NCBI GenBank assembly: GCA_016278725.1
Contig: JADQBG010000009.1
Span: 215,692 to 279,691 of the forward strand
From: Actinomycetota bacterium
GTDB taxonomy: Bacteria > Actinomycetota > Thermoleophilia > RBG-16-64-13
DNA: 64,000 nt
Reading direction: 5' to 3'
This document shows positions 1-7,768 of the stretch, in pieces. The notes below the pieces were generated by a model. It saw only the letters and a list, made by a program, of their open reading frames with translations, was not told the DNA's origin and searched no databases. The number at the start of each line of letters is the position of its first letter. Within the stretch, counting starts at the first letter, position 1. The position numbers were made by a program, and so were the translations under genes.

Positions 1-330
1 GAGCAGGTCTGCGATGGTGTCCCGCGGCACCGGCTCTTTGCGGTAGCTGCGCACCGAGCGCCGACCGGTCACCAATCCGGCGACGGCCCCGGGTCCGGGG
101 GCCGGCCCGGTGTAGACGGGCGGACATTCGCCCGGCGCGACGCCCTCGAGCGTCAGAGCCCCATGTGGGCAGACGGCGAGGCAGTGGCCGCACGATATGC
201 ACGCTCCGACATCCGCTGCTGCCAGCAGCGGATAGCCTTCGCCGTCCTCCTTGATGATGCGCGCTGGGCACTCAGCCATGCAGATGCCGTCTCGCGCGCA
301 CAGTTCGCGGTCTATCGCGATGTGGTCCAT
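1..330 (-). CDS. Ferredoxin-nitroreductase fusion protein (3' end outside window)
   Basis: The first 110 residues of a flavin nitroreductase preceded by a two-cluster ferredoxin domain. Seen: residues 11-21 carry C-x2-D-x2-C-x3-CP, and residues 44-54 carry the classical C-x2-C-x2-C-x3-CP. Near residues 89-94 begins the R-R-S-V-R-S-Y motif typical of the FMN-binding start of nitroreductases. The gene reads leftward off the window edge, so the catalytic flavin domain is missing here. Fusions of this type reduce nitro- or quinone-like substrates, with electrons arriving via the Fe-S domain; the substrate cannot be inferred. The Asp in place of the second Cys of the first cluster may alter cluster type. 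Start chosen at the ATG complementary to 328-330. Confidence 0.85.
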   Translation of the reverse strand, partial: MDHIAIDRELCARDGICMAECPARIIKEDGEGYPLLAAADVGACISCGHCLAVCPHGALTLEGVAPGECPPVYTGPAPGPGAVAGLVTGRRSVRSYRKEPVPRDTIADLL

Positions 331-421
331 AACTCGGTCACTTCTCCCCTCTGCGTGAACATGCTGCTGTTACTGGTCTTGCTCGTTCCGCGGTTGCCCG
401 TAAGTCGCAACGTGGGGTTGA

Positions 422-610
422 TGCCATCTTTGGCTTCACAGTCTTAATCTTCAGGTTGGAACGCTGAACGCCGCCTATGTAACCTTTGGCCTCCACCCGG
501 TGTTCGCAATCCTTTTTGCTCGCAGGAAATGGTACATCTCGGCTGCGGTCGTCCTCGTGCTTCCGTTGATTACCTCCTGGCTGCTGGTGGCTTTCGTCTT
601 GCAGGATTGA
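422..610 (+). pseudogene. Possible membrane-protein remnant
   Basis: An open frame with no ATG ends at the TGA at 608-610. Its last 50 codons read as a loop followed by a convincing membrane helix (a run of V, L, I, A around 543-600), preceded by A-R-R-K-W. The frame just upstream (about 360-465) is also hydrophobic but in another phase. This could be a frameshifted fragment of a membrane protein, or chance. No family recognised. The stretch 331-1083 otherwise holds no gene I can support. Confidence 0.2.
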
Positions 611-828
611 TCAGCCGAAAGAGAGAGGCCGTCGTCGATCGATGGGAGGGCTTGGGCGGAGGTGCCCGATCAGCCTTCGAAAGGCGCTGGAAAGTTCGAA
701 AGGTTCCCCCAACGCCCGCTTTCTAGGGACAACAAAGTGCGGAGTTAGCCTCTGAACGCGCCTTCGACCGCAAGGGGAGCCACCCTGACCTATTGATGCG
801 AAACCTAGAGATCCCTTCCGACTTCTGT

Positions 829-863
829 GGCGGGCGGACCTTCGGGCCCGCCCGCCCCTTTTT
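829..863 (+). terminator. Rho-independent terminator
   Basis: A nine-base perfect stem (829-837 with 848-856), extended by a CC/GG pair around a TTCG tetraloop, is followed by a T run at 859-863. It points rightward. No clear plus-strand gene lies directly upstream, which hints that a decayed transcript once ended here. Confidence 0.7.
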
Positions 864-1083
864 GTCGTTCTGAGGCAAGGCTCTTCGCCGGCGTGGGATC
901 TTGAGGCGATTGGAGGTATCCGCCGATTCCCCTGGGGTCTATTCTTTTGCCCGGTCGGCGGCCGGCGCGACGTGTCCTTTCGTCATCTATTGGGGATCAA
1001 GGAAACTGTCGGTTGACGCGATAGTAGATTGTATGGTGAAGTAAACCGTGGGAACGGAGAAGCAAAAGAGAGGAGGGGGGCCA

Positions 1084-1332
1084 GTGCAAGTCATGCCGGA
1101 AACCCTCAGTGAAGAGATTCGGACCTTCAAGCAAGAACACTCCCACCTGATGGCTACCGCGCGGGGCAAGTGGGCTCTCGTGCACGACTCTTCGGTCCTC
1201 GGTGTCTTCGACTCGCAGATGCAGGCTATTGAAGCTGGCTACGCCCAACTGGGTAACGTTCCATTCCTCGTTCGACAGGTTTGCCGCGCTAGGCGAATCC
1301 ACGAGATGGTGTCTTTCGGCCTGGTCGAGTAA
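1084..1332 (+). CDS. Small protein, DUF5678-like, paired with protease
   Basis: An 82-residue protein. Its middle (A-R-G-K-W-A-L-V-H-D, then V-L-G-V-F-D, then E-A-G-Y) and end (P-F-L-V-R-Q-V) resemble small DUF5678-type proteins often encoded just before retropepsin-like aspartyl proteases. GTG at 1084 is preferred over upstream or downstream starts because an AGGAGG lies at 1071-1076 with seven bases of spacing; ATG 1093 is the alternative. Its stop is directly followed by the start of the protease gene, so the two are translationally coupled. Function unknown; recognition of the pair is from memory of family context, not a search. Confidence 0.65.
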   Translation: MQVMPETLSEEIRTFKQEHSHLMATARGKWALVHDSSVLGVFDSQMQAIEAGYAQLGNVPFLVRQVCRARRIHEMVSFGLVE

Positions 1333-1773
1333 TTGCCTCGAGTCCATCGCGAGGATCACGGCCTGGCTGCGGTTGGGCCAGTTGTGGACATCCTCGTGTC
1401 TCCGCCCGCAGCCCTTCGCTCCTCACCGAAAGTCCAAGCTGCGGGCTTGCCCTTCAAGGCCGTGATCGATACCGGCGCCGAGTTGTCGTTACTTCAGGAA
1501 GGCATTCCCGAGAGGCTCGGACTACATCCCGTGGGAAGCGGGCTCATACGTGGGGTGGGCGCTGGCCGGGCGACCGAAAAAAGGCAGTACTTGGTGCACC
1601 TGGCTATTCTCAGCGAAGAGGAACTGCTCCCCGTCTATGAAACCGAATTGACGGTCTTCACTGCTACTCTTGGTGGGCGGGAATATCAAGCGCTGATAGG
1701 TCGGGACATACTCCGGGACGCTACCTTCGTCTATCTTGGGAGGTCTTGCCGTTTCTCCCTTCGCTTTCCGTAG
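1333..1773 (+). CDS. Retropepsin-like aspartic protease domain protein
   Basis: A 146-residue protein with the catalytic signature of single-domain retroviral-type aspartic proteases: V-I-D-T-G-A with the active Asp at about residue 46, and the C-terminal A-L-I-G-R-D-I-L motif that packs against the active site. These proteases act as homodimers, each subunit giving one Asp. The TTG start at 1333 directly follows the stop of the preceding small gene and is the only plausible one; residues 1-16 may not all be translated. Cellular substrate unknown. The pairing with the small upstream protein recurs in bacteria (family knowledge), suggesting a joint role. Confidence 0.75.
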   Translation: MPRVHREDHGLAAVGPVVDILVSPPAALRSSPKVQAAGLPFKAVIDTGAELSLLQEGIPERLGLHPVGSGLIRGVGAGRATEKRQYLVHLAILSEEELLPVYETELTVFTATLGGREYQALIGRDILRDATFVYLGRSCRFSLRFP

Positions 1774-2097
1774 CCGACGCCGCTCCCGGCCAATTCGTCG
1801 ATGTGGGCCGTTGGCTTTTCCTGAGTGCTGCGCCCCACGGAGTAGGCGTCGAAGGTTCCAGTCGAATAGCCGAGTCCTTGCTCAGATCTCTAAGATGGAA
1901 CGCTTCCGACCTCACGCCGGCCCACCCGCATCGAGGGCTGGGGGAATTCATTAGTTCTGCTTCAGGACTCGCTCCACGGCGTCAGTCACACCTCGCACCA
2001 TTCCACGCTCCATCAAGCGGCCTGCGGGACCTTTCGTTCTGCGGTTCGTAGCCTCGAATTCTTTTGGTGCAACGATAATAGAGCTTACTGCGACTAT
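1774..2097 (+). other. Gap with possible decayed 5' part of next gene
   Basis: No intact gene. The reading frame of the gene starting at 2098 stays open leftward to about 1885. The codons between about 2053 and 2097 look protein-like (E-F-F-W-C-N-D-N-R-A-Y-C-D-Y), so coding may once have continued upstream. Another frame is open from 1746 to 2051 but resembles nothing I recognise. Confidence 0.4.
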
Positions 2098-2829
2098 GTG
2101 GCCCGCTACCAGCGGCCGAGAGCCGTGGAGGAGAGGAGGAAGGCCGAGGCCCTCTCGGCCGACTGGAACGAGTTCGTGATCCAGTTGCTCCAGCTCTACA
2201 TCGCCTTCGTGTACGACATCATCGAGCTAGGACAGCGGAGGGCAATCAACGAGATGCTCTCCGCGTGTCGTGCCGGTGACGGCGAGGCGCTCCGCCGCCG
2301 AATCCTCGACTACCTGGAGCAGACTGAGTTCTCCGAAGCCCTCGAGGAGATGCTCGACGATGAGCGGGCAGGCATCGGGATGGTCGATGGGCTGATGGAG
2401 GAGGTGGTGAGTCCGAACGAAGCAGTCCGACTCAGAGGGCCTGTCGCTCGGGCACTCGAAACCTACCCCGATCATCCCGGCCTCCTGCTTCTTCGGGCGC
2501 TTACTGAGGCGCTCGCCCGCGACACGGACGAGCTCACGGTAACCCAGAACTTCGGGGCATATCTCGAGAACGCTCGCGGAGCGTACGGCCTTCCTCCGGA
2601 ACTGGTGACTCGAGGAGTGGCCTCAGCCCTACGCTACGTGAGCAGGAAGGATGAGGACCTGGCCGAGTTGATCGAGCGCACCTTCCTGGAGCGCGGGGTG
2701 GATCGAGACCAGGTCCGTTTCCTCATCGCTGACTGCGGGTTCGACTCGCTTCACCTGGCGCCGTGGGCGCTGCTTAACGAGACCGTGGACATGCTAGACG
2801 ACCGTCAGACCGTCACCCTTAACGGATAG
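2098..2829 (+). CDS. Unidentified alpha-helical protein, probably 5'-truncated
   Basis: At least 243 residues, rich in helix-forming charged and Leu residues; no catalytic motif seen. The predicted GTG start lacks a ribosome-binding site, and the frame remains open and protein-like for 15 or more codons upstream. I infer that this is the C-terminal part of a larger protein that lost its front. The overall look, including a segment like R-Y-Q-R-P-R-A-V-E-E-R-R-K, resembles accessory C-terminal regions of large helicase-type proteins, but no helicase motif is present and this is a weak impression. The next gene starts 8 bases after its stop, so the two were co-expressed. It lies just upstream of the restriction operon. 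Confidence 0.55.
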   Translation: MARYQRPRAVEERRKAEALSADWNEFVIQLLQLYIAFVYDIIELGQRRAINEMLSACRAGDGEALRRRILDYLEQTEFSEALEEMLDDERAGIGMVDGLMEEVVSPNEAVRLRGPVARALETYPDHPGLLLLRALTEALARDTDELTVTQNFGAYLENARGAYGLPPELVTRGVASALRYVSRKDEDLAELIERTFLERGVDRDQVRFLIADCGFDSLHLAPWALLNETVDMLDDRQTVTLNG

Positions 2830-2837
2830 GAGTCCGT

Positions 2838-3383
2838 ATGCCCGAGACCGATGTCAACACAGAGGACGGCAAGACCCAGCGCTATCTGGATGCCGAAGAC
2901 GCGGCCCGACGACTCGCGACGAGTCTGACTCAGCTCGATGAGGAAACAGCTCGATACGACGCCGCGGCTACTAATCTGACTGAGGCCGCTGACGCCACCA
3001 AGGCCCTCACGTCAGCAGTGGCGGAAGTAGGGAGCGCGGCACTCGAGTCTGTCCAAGTGGTGGCGTCGGTGGGAGGACCCGAGATCGTGGCGCAGGTGGA
3101 GGCCCACGGTGCCACCCTGTCTTCGATCGAATCGCGACTGGAATCGGTGGGAAACCGGGCCGAGAAGATCGAGCGTGACGTCAGGCAAGCCGATGAGCGG
3201 GTCGGCTCGATCGAGCCAAGGCTCGAGTCTCTGGAGAAGCTGGCGGCAGACACAGATCTTGGCGTCAAGCAGGCCAATGACAGGGCGCTCGAGCTTGCCG
3301 GGAGGGTGAACCTCGTTCTCTACGTCTCCGTGGCAGCAGTGGTCACAGGAATCGCATCGATGCTGGTGAGCCTCCTCCAATGA
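2838..3383 (+). CDS. Coiled-coil protein with C-terminal membrane anchor
   Basis: A 181-residue protein. Residues 10-155 are Ala-, Glu-, Ser- and Leu-rich with heptad-like spacing, suggesting a long coiled coil (repeated S-I-E-x-R-L-E-S pattern near 95-132). Residues 159-181 form one hydrophobic helix ending three residues before the stop, so it is probably tail-anchored with the coiled coil in the cytoplasm. ATG at 2838 has TAGGAG five bases upstream. It is coupled to the preceding gene and followed after 158 bases by hsdM. No family recognised; a structural or sensing role in the accessory cluster is only a guess. Confidence 0.65.
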   Translation: MPETDVNTEDGKTQRYLDAEDAARRLATSLTQLDEETARYDAAATNLTEAADATKALTSAVAEVGSAALESVQVVASVGGPEIVAQVEAHGATLSSIESRLESVGNRAEKIERDVRQADERVGSIEPRLESLEKLAADTDLGVKQANDRALELAGRVNLVLYVSVAAVVTGIASMLVSLLQ

Positions 3384-3541
3384 GGCGTTCGGATCGGTTG
3401 ATCGACTGCGAGGGGCTGACGGCGCACCGTGCGTCGCGTGCGGCTGCTTAGGACAAGCTGTGTGCGCCCTTTCTGTCCGGACGAAGTAGTAAGGTAGTGG
3501 GCCGACGTACCTTGACGACTCACTGCGGGGAAACTCCACCA

Positions 3542-5041
3542 ATGTCCGTAAGCTTGCAGCAACTCAAGTCGCATCTCTGGAACTGCGCCGAAATCTTGCG
3601 CGGCAGCGCGGTCGACCGCACCGACTGGAAGGCCTACATCCTCCCGCTGCTCTTCTTCAAGCGGATAAGCGACGTGTGGGACGAGGAGACCGCCGAGGCC
3701 GCGGAGCTCTACGGGGACGCTGACCCGGTCGACTTCCCTGAGGTGCACCGATTCGTGGTGCCTGATGGCTGTCACTGGCGCGATGTGCGGGAGACCCCGG
3801 CCGCTATTGGCACCGCGCTCTCCCGAGCGATGCGGGAGATCGAGCGGGCCAATCCTGACACCCTGTACCGCGTATTCGGCGCCGCTGACTGGGGCAACCG
3901 CCAGGTACTCACCGACGAGATTCTGAAGGACCTCATCGAGGGGCTTTCCCGCGTGAACCTGGGTAATCAGGCAGCCAGCTCCGACGTCCTGGGAGACGCT
4001 TATGAATACCTGATTGGGAAGTTCGCCGACGTCTCCAAGCGCAAGAAGGCGGGCGAGTTTTACACTCCGCGGAGCGTGGTCCGGATGATGGTGGATATCC
4101 TTGACCCCCAAGAGGGCGATGCCATCTACGACCCGGCATGCGGCACCGGAGGCATGTTGCTGGGGGCGATAGAGCATATTGAGCGCTCAGGCGGCGATCC
4201 CCGCACCTTCTTCGGGCGTATCTACGGCCAAGAGAAGAACCTCACCACCTCCTCCATCGCCCGCATGAACCTGGTGCTCCACGGCATCGAGGACTTCCAG
4301 ATCGTGCGGGAGGATACGCTTCGAAGTCCCGCCTTCACGGACTCAAGCACGGGAGGGCTGGCCACGTTCGACTGTGTTGTCGCGAACCCGCCCTTCTCCC
4401 TCAAAGAATGGGGGCGCGAGGTGTGGGAGAACGACCCCTGGGGCCGCGCCGCGTTCGGCCTCCCGCCCGAGAGCTACGGTGACTACGCCTGGGTCCAGCA
4501 CATGGTGGCTTCCATGGCCGCGCGCACCGGGCGCATGGCGGTCGTCCTTCCCCAGGGCGCCCTCTTCCGCAAGGCTGCGGAGGGCCGCATCCGCACCGCG
4601 CTTCTCAAGGAGGACCTGGTGGAGGCGGTGATCGGTCTTGCTCCCAACGTCTTCTACGGCACCGGTCTCGCCCCAGCTGTCATGGTACTCCGCCGGACCA
4701 AGCCGCCCGAGCGCCGGCGCAAGGTCCTGGTGGTGGATGCTTCCAGCCTGTACCGGAAGGGCAGGGCGCAGAACTTCCTGGAGCGGGAGCACGCCGAGCA
4801 GATCGTGGAGTGGGTGCGGGCGTTCGCCGGCGTCGAGGACCGGGCCAAGGTGGTCGCCCTCGAAGAGATCGAGGCAGAGGACTGGACGCTCAACATCTCC
4901 CGGTACGTGCTCCCACCGATCGACGAGGAGATCCCGCCGCTTCCCCTGGCCGTCGCCGAGTTCAAAGAGGCCCTGGCCGCGGCCCGCGAGGCGGAGGAGC
5001 ATCTGCGCCAGGTGCTAGAAGAGGGGGGTTGGCTCTCCTGA
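3542..5041 (+). CDS. hsdM: Type I restriction-modification methyltransferase subunit, copy 1
   Basis: A 499-residue HsdM. The N-terminal helical HsdM_N region carries L-L-F-F-K-R-I-S-D-V-W; the adenine-N6 methyltransferase domain follows, with the SAM-binding motif D-P-A-C-G-T-G-G from residue 197 and the catalytic N-P-P-F at 282. Both are canonical, so the enzyme should be active. ATG 3542 is chosen over the GTG at 3497 because homology-like sequence (S-L-Q-Q-L-K-S-H-L-W) begins right after it. The stop overlaps the start of a second, different hsdM by one base. With HsdS it should methylate adenine in a bipartite site. Confidence 0.95.
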   Translation: MSVSLQQLKSHLWNCAEILRGSAVDRTDWKAYILPLLFFKRISDVWDEETAEAAELYGDADPVDFPEVHRFVVPDGCHWRDVRETPAAIGTALSRAMREIERANPDTLYRVFGAADWGNRQVLTDEILKDLIEGLSRVNLGNQAASSDVLGDAYEYLIGKFADVSKRKKAGEFYTPRSVVRMMVDILDPQEGDAIYDPACGTGGMLLGAIEHIERSGGDPRTFFGRIYGQEKNLTTSSIARMNLVLHGIEDFQIVREDTLRSPAFTDSSTGGLATFDCVVANPPFSLKEWGREVWENDPWGRAAFGLPPESYGDYAWVQHMVASMAARTGRMAVVLPQGALFRKAAEGRIRTALLKEDLVEAVIGLAPNVFYGTGLAPAVMVLRRTKPPERRRKVLVVDASSLYRKGRAQNFLEREHAEQIVEWVRAFAGVEDRAKVVALEEIEAEDWTLNISRYVLPPIDEEIPPLPLAVAEFKEALAAAREAEEHLRQVLEEGGWLS

Positions 5042-6549
5042 TGGGCCCCAAGCATCTCAGCCAGCGGGAGCTTGAGTCCTACCTCTGGGGGGCAGCCAAC
5101 CTGCTGCGGGGGCTGGTCGACGCCGGCGACTACAAGCAGTATGTGTTCCCGCTGCTCTTTTTCAAGCGTCTGAGCGACGTTTGGGACGAAGACTACCGAG
5201 AAGCTCTGGAAGATACCGGCGACGAGGCCTACGCGCGCTCCACGGCGGATGATCGCTTCGTCATCCCGGCGGGTGCCCACTGGTCGGACGTGCGCACGGC
5301 CGTTCGCGATGTGGGCCGTGCCTTGGTGGAGGCATTCCGCGCCATCGAGGCCGCCAACCCCGACCGTCTGTCCGGCATCTTCGGAAGCGCCGCTTGGACC
5401 GACAAGGCGCAACTCCCCGACGAGACGCTGAGGAACCTCATCGAGCACTTCTCGCGGCACGAGCTCAGCCTTGCCGCGGTGCCCGAGGATGAGCTAGGCA
5501 ACGGCTATGAGTACCTCATCAAGCAGTTCGCCGACGACAGCGGGCACACCGCCCAGGAGTTCTACACTAATCGCACCCTTGTCCACCTGATGGCGCAGAT
5601 GTTGGAGCCCCAGGCGGGCGAGAATATCTACGACCCTACCGTGGGGACAGGCGGAATGCTGATCTCCTGTCTGGCTGAGGTGAAACGCAGAGGCGGTGAT
5701 GCTCGCACCCTGGGTCTTTACGGCCAGGAACTCATCCACACCACGGCGGCCATCGCCAGAATGAACCTGGTGCTGCACGGAGTCGAGGATTTTGAGATCG
5801 TCGCCGGCAACACATTGACCGATCCCGCCTTCATCGAGCACGACCGCCTGCGTACTTTTGACGTGGTGCTCGCGAATCCACCCTACTCGATCAAGAAGTG
5901 GAACCGCGAGGCCTGGCAGAGCGACCCCTGGGGGCGCAACTTCCTCGGTACGCCGCCTCAGGGCCGCGCCGATTACGCCTTCTTCCAGCACATCCTTAGG
6001 AGCCTCGACCCGAAGACCGGCCGCTGCGCCATCCTCTTCCCGCATGGGGTGCTCTTCCGGAACGAGGAGGCGGAGATGCGGCGCCGGCTGGTGGAATCGG
6101 ACCTGCTCGAATGCGTCCTCGGGTTGGGACCCAACCTTTTCTACAACTCGCCGATGGAAGCCTGCGTCGTGGTTTGCCGTACCCAGAAGCCGGCCGACCG
6201 CCGGCAGAAGATTCTCTTCATCGACGCGGTTCACGAGGTAGCGCGCGAGCGGGCGCAGAGTTTCCTGAAACAGGAGCATCAGGCGCGGATCCTCGGTGCC
6301 TACCAGACCTTCGCCGACGAACCCGGTTTCGCCGCGGTTGTGACCACGGCCGAGGTGCTCGAGAAGGGCGGTAACTTGTCGATCCCCCGGTACGTCAGGC
6401 CCTTGAAGGGCGCGCAGGACGGGGGCGCACGGGATCTGAAGACGGCGTGGACAGCCTTTGATGCCGGCGGGCGGGAGTTCTGGCTGCAGATGGACGCGCT
6501 GGTGGATATGCTGGATGGGGTCCTCGCCAAGGCCGGCGAAGATGAGTGA
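5041..6549 (+). CDS. hsdM: Type I restriction-modification methyltransferase subunit, copy 2
   Basis: A 502-residue second HsdM, collinear with the first but clearly diverged. Motif I reads D-P-T-V-G-T-G-G from residue 198, with Thr-Val where copy 1 has Ala-Cys; the catalytic N-P-P-Y is at 279. The N-terminal L-L-F-F-K-R-L-S-D-V-W is conserved. ATG 5041 overlaps the previous stop (TGATG), so translation is coupled; longer upstream starts lie inside copy 1 and are rejected. The 3' end overlaps hsdS by 8 bases. Two HsdM proteins in one operon suggest a heteromeric M subunit pair or division of labour between half-sites; this is inference. Confidence 0.93.
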   Translation: MGPKHLSQRELESYLWGAANLLRGLVDAGDYKQYVFPLLFFKRLSDVWDEDYREALEDTGDEAYARSTADDRFVIPAGAHWSDVRTAVRDVGRALVEAFRAIEAANPDRLSGIFGSAAWTDKAQLPDETLRNLIEHFSRHELSLAAVPEDELGNGYEYLIKQFADDSGHTAQEFYTNRTLVHLMAQMLEPQAGENIYDPTVGTGGMLISCLAEVKRRGGDARTLGLYGQELIHTTAAIARMNLVLHGVEDFEIVAGNTLTDPAFIEHDRLRTFDVVLANPPYSIKKWNREAWQSDPWGRNFLGTPPQGRADYAFFQHILRSLDPKTGRCAILFPHGVLFRNEEAEMRRRLVESDLLECVLGLGPNLFYNSPMEACVVVCRTQKPADRRQKILFIDAVHEVARERAQSFLKQEHQARILGAYQTFADEPGFAAVVTTAEVLEKGGNLSIPRYVRPLKGAQDGGARDLKTAWTAFDAGGREFWLQMDALVDMLDGVLAKAGEDE

Positions 6550-7768
6550 CGCGAGGCTGAAACCGGGGTGGGACCGGGTTGCTTTTGGAGACGTCGTCCG
6601 ACGGAGCCGAGAAAGGTCAAGCGATCCCGCGGCGGACGGGTTCGACCGCTACGTAGGACTTGCGCACCTCGAACCGGGGGACCTCAAGATTTGCCGCTGG
6701 GGGGACGTCGCGGATGGAACTACGTTCACCAATGTCTTCCGGGCCGGACAGGTACTCTTCGGGAAGCGGCGGGCATACCAGCGCAAGTTGGCCGTCGCCG
6801 ACTTCGACGGTGTCTGCTCGGGCGACATTTACGTCTTCGAACCGAGCGACTCAAAGCTCCTGCCCGAGTTGCTACCGTTCATTTGTCAGACTGACGGGTT
6901 CTTCGAACATGCAGTTGGCACGTCCGCGGGCTCACTCTCGCCTCGTACGAACTGGAAGAGTCTCGCGAGCTACGAGTTTGACCTGCCGCCTCTAGATGAG
7001 CAAACGCGAATTGCAGAGGTGCTTCACGCCGCGGAAGGGCAGGGCCAGGCGGCGCGCCGATTATCTGCGTCGGCCGCCACACTGCAGCAGGCCGCCATCG
7101 ACCGGGCGTTTGCCGGCGGGTTGATTGGTGAGTCGAATGCCGGATCATGGGTGAGGACGGAAATAGGGGATCTGCCACGGGATTGGCACCTCCAGCCGCT
7201 TGCTTCTGTCTGTTCGACAATCGTAGATGGTGTGCACAAGAGACCCGACTACGTAACGAGCGGCATACCGTTCGTTACTATTGAAAACCTCAATAGGGGC
7301 CCGGGTATTGACTTTTCGGATGTTAGATTTGTTTCTCGGCAGGATCACGCCAGGTTTTCCAAGAGAGCTAATCCGCAGAAGGGCGACGTCCTGGTGTCCA
7401 AGGATGGTACTCTCGGCGTGGCCAGAGTCGTTGAGACCGATGCCGAATTCAGTATCTTCGTCTCTGTAGCTTTGCTGAAACCTGATCTAGATTTGCTGGA
7501 CCCTTGGTTTCTGCGCTACTACTTCGACTCTACGCTCTTCAAGAGACGTCTTGCGATGAAAAGCGCTGGATCAGCACTGAAACATATACATCTCGTGGAT
7601 TTTCGGGAGAGTGTTATTCCGGTTCCGCCACTCCCAGAGCAGCGGGCCATTACGACCACCATCGACGAAGTCTACCGGGCCTATACGCATTGTTTGTCGG
7701 AGGAGACCTCAGCCAAGGTGCTGCGGCAGGCGTGTTTGGCATGCCTCCTTTCAGGTGTCATCGAATGA
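6542..7768 (+). CDS. hsdS: Type I restriction-modification specificity subunit
   Basis: A 408-residue HsdS with two target-recognition domains. The first spans roughly residues 10-155 and ends in L-P-P-L-D-E-Q; the second roughly 205-370 and ends in V-P-P-L-P-E-Q. Each is followed by a helical spacer, the usual HsdS plan. ATG 6542 overlaps the hsdM2 end by 8 bases; the stop overlaps the hsdR start (ATGA). DNA from about 7150 to 7640 is visibly richer in A and T than the flanking genes, which suggests that the second recognition domain was exchanged by recombination. It dictates the DNA sequence recognised by the whole complex. Confidence 0.93.
   Translation: MSDARLKPGWDRVAFGDVVRRSRERSSDPAADGFDRYVGLAHLEPGDLKICRWGDVADGTTFTNVFRAGQVLFGKRRAYQRKLAVADFDGVCSGDIYVFEPSDSKLLPELLPFICQTDGFFEHAVGTSAGSLSPRTNWKSLASYEFDLPPLDEQTRIAEVLHAAEGQGQAARRLSASAATLQQAAIDRAFAGGLIGESNAGSWVRTEIGDLPRDWHLQPLASVCSTIVDGVHKRPDYVTSGIPFVTIENLNRGPGIDFSDVRFVSRQDHARFSKRANPQKGDVLVSKDGTLGVARVVETDAEFSIFVSVALLKPDLDLLDPWFLRYYFDSTLFKRRLAMKSAGSALKHIHLVDFRESVIPVPPLPEQRAITTTIDEVYRAYTHCLSEETSAKVLRQACLACLLSGVIE

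Noticed and set aside
4810..5040. Longer N-terminus for the second hsdM
   Set aside because: These codons lie in the wrong frame of hsdM1 and are Arg/Gly-rich; the family N-terminus begins at ATG 5041.
7504..7764. Longer N-terminus for hsdR
   Set aside because: It overlaps hsdS out of frame; ATG 7765 overlaps the hsdS stop as expected for coupling.
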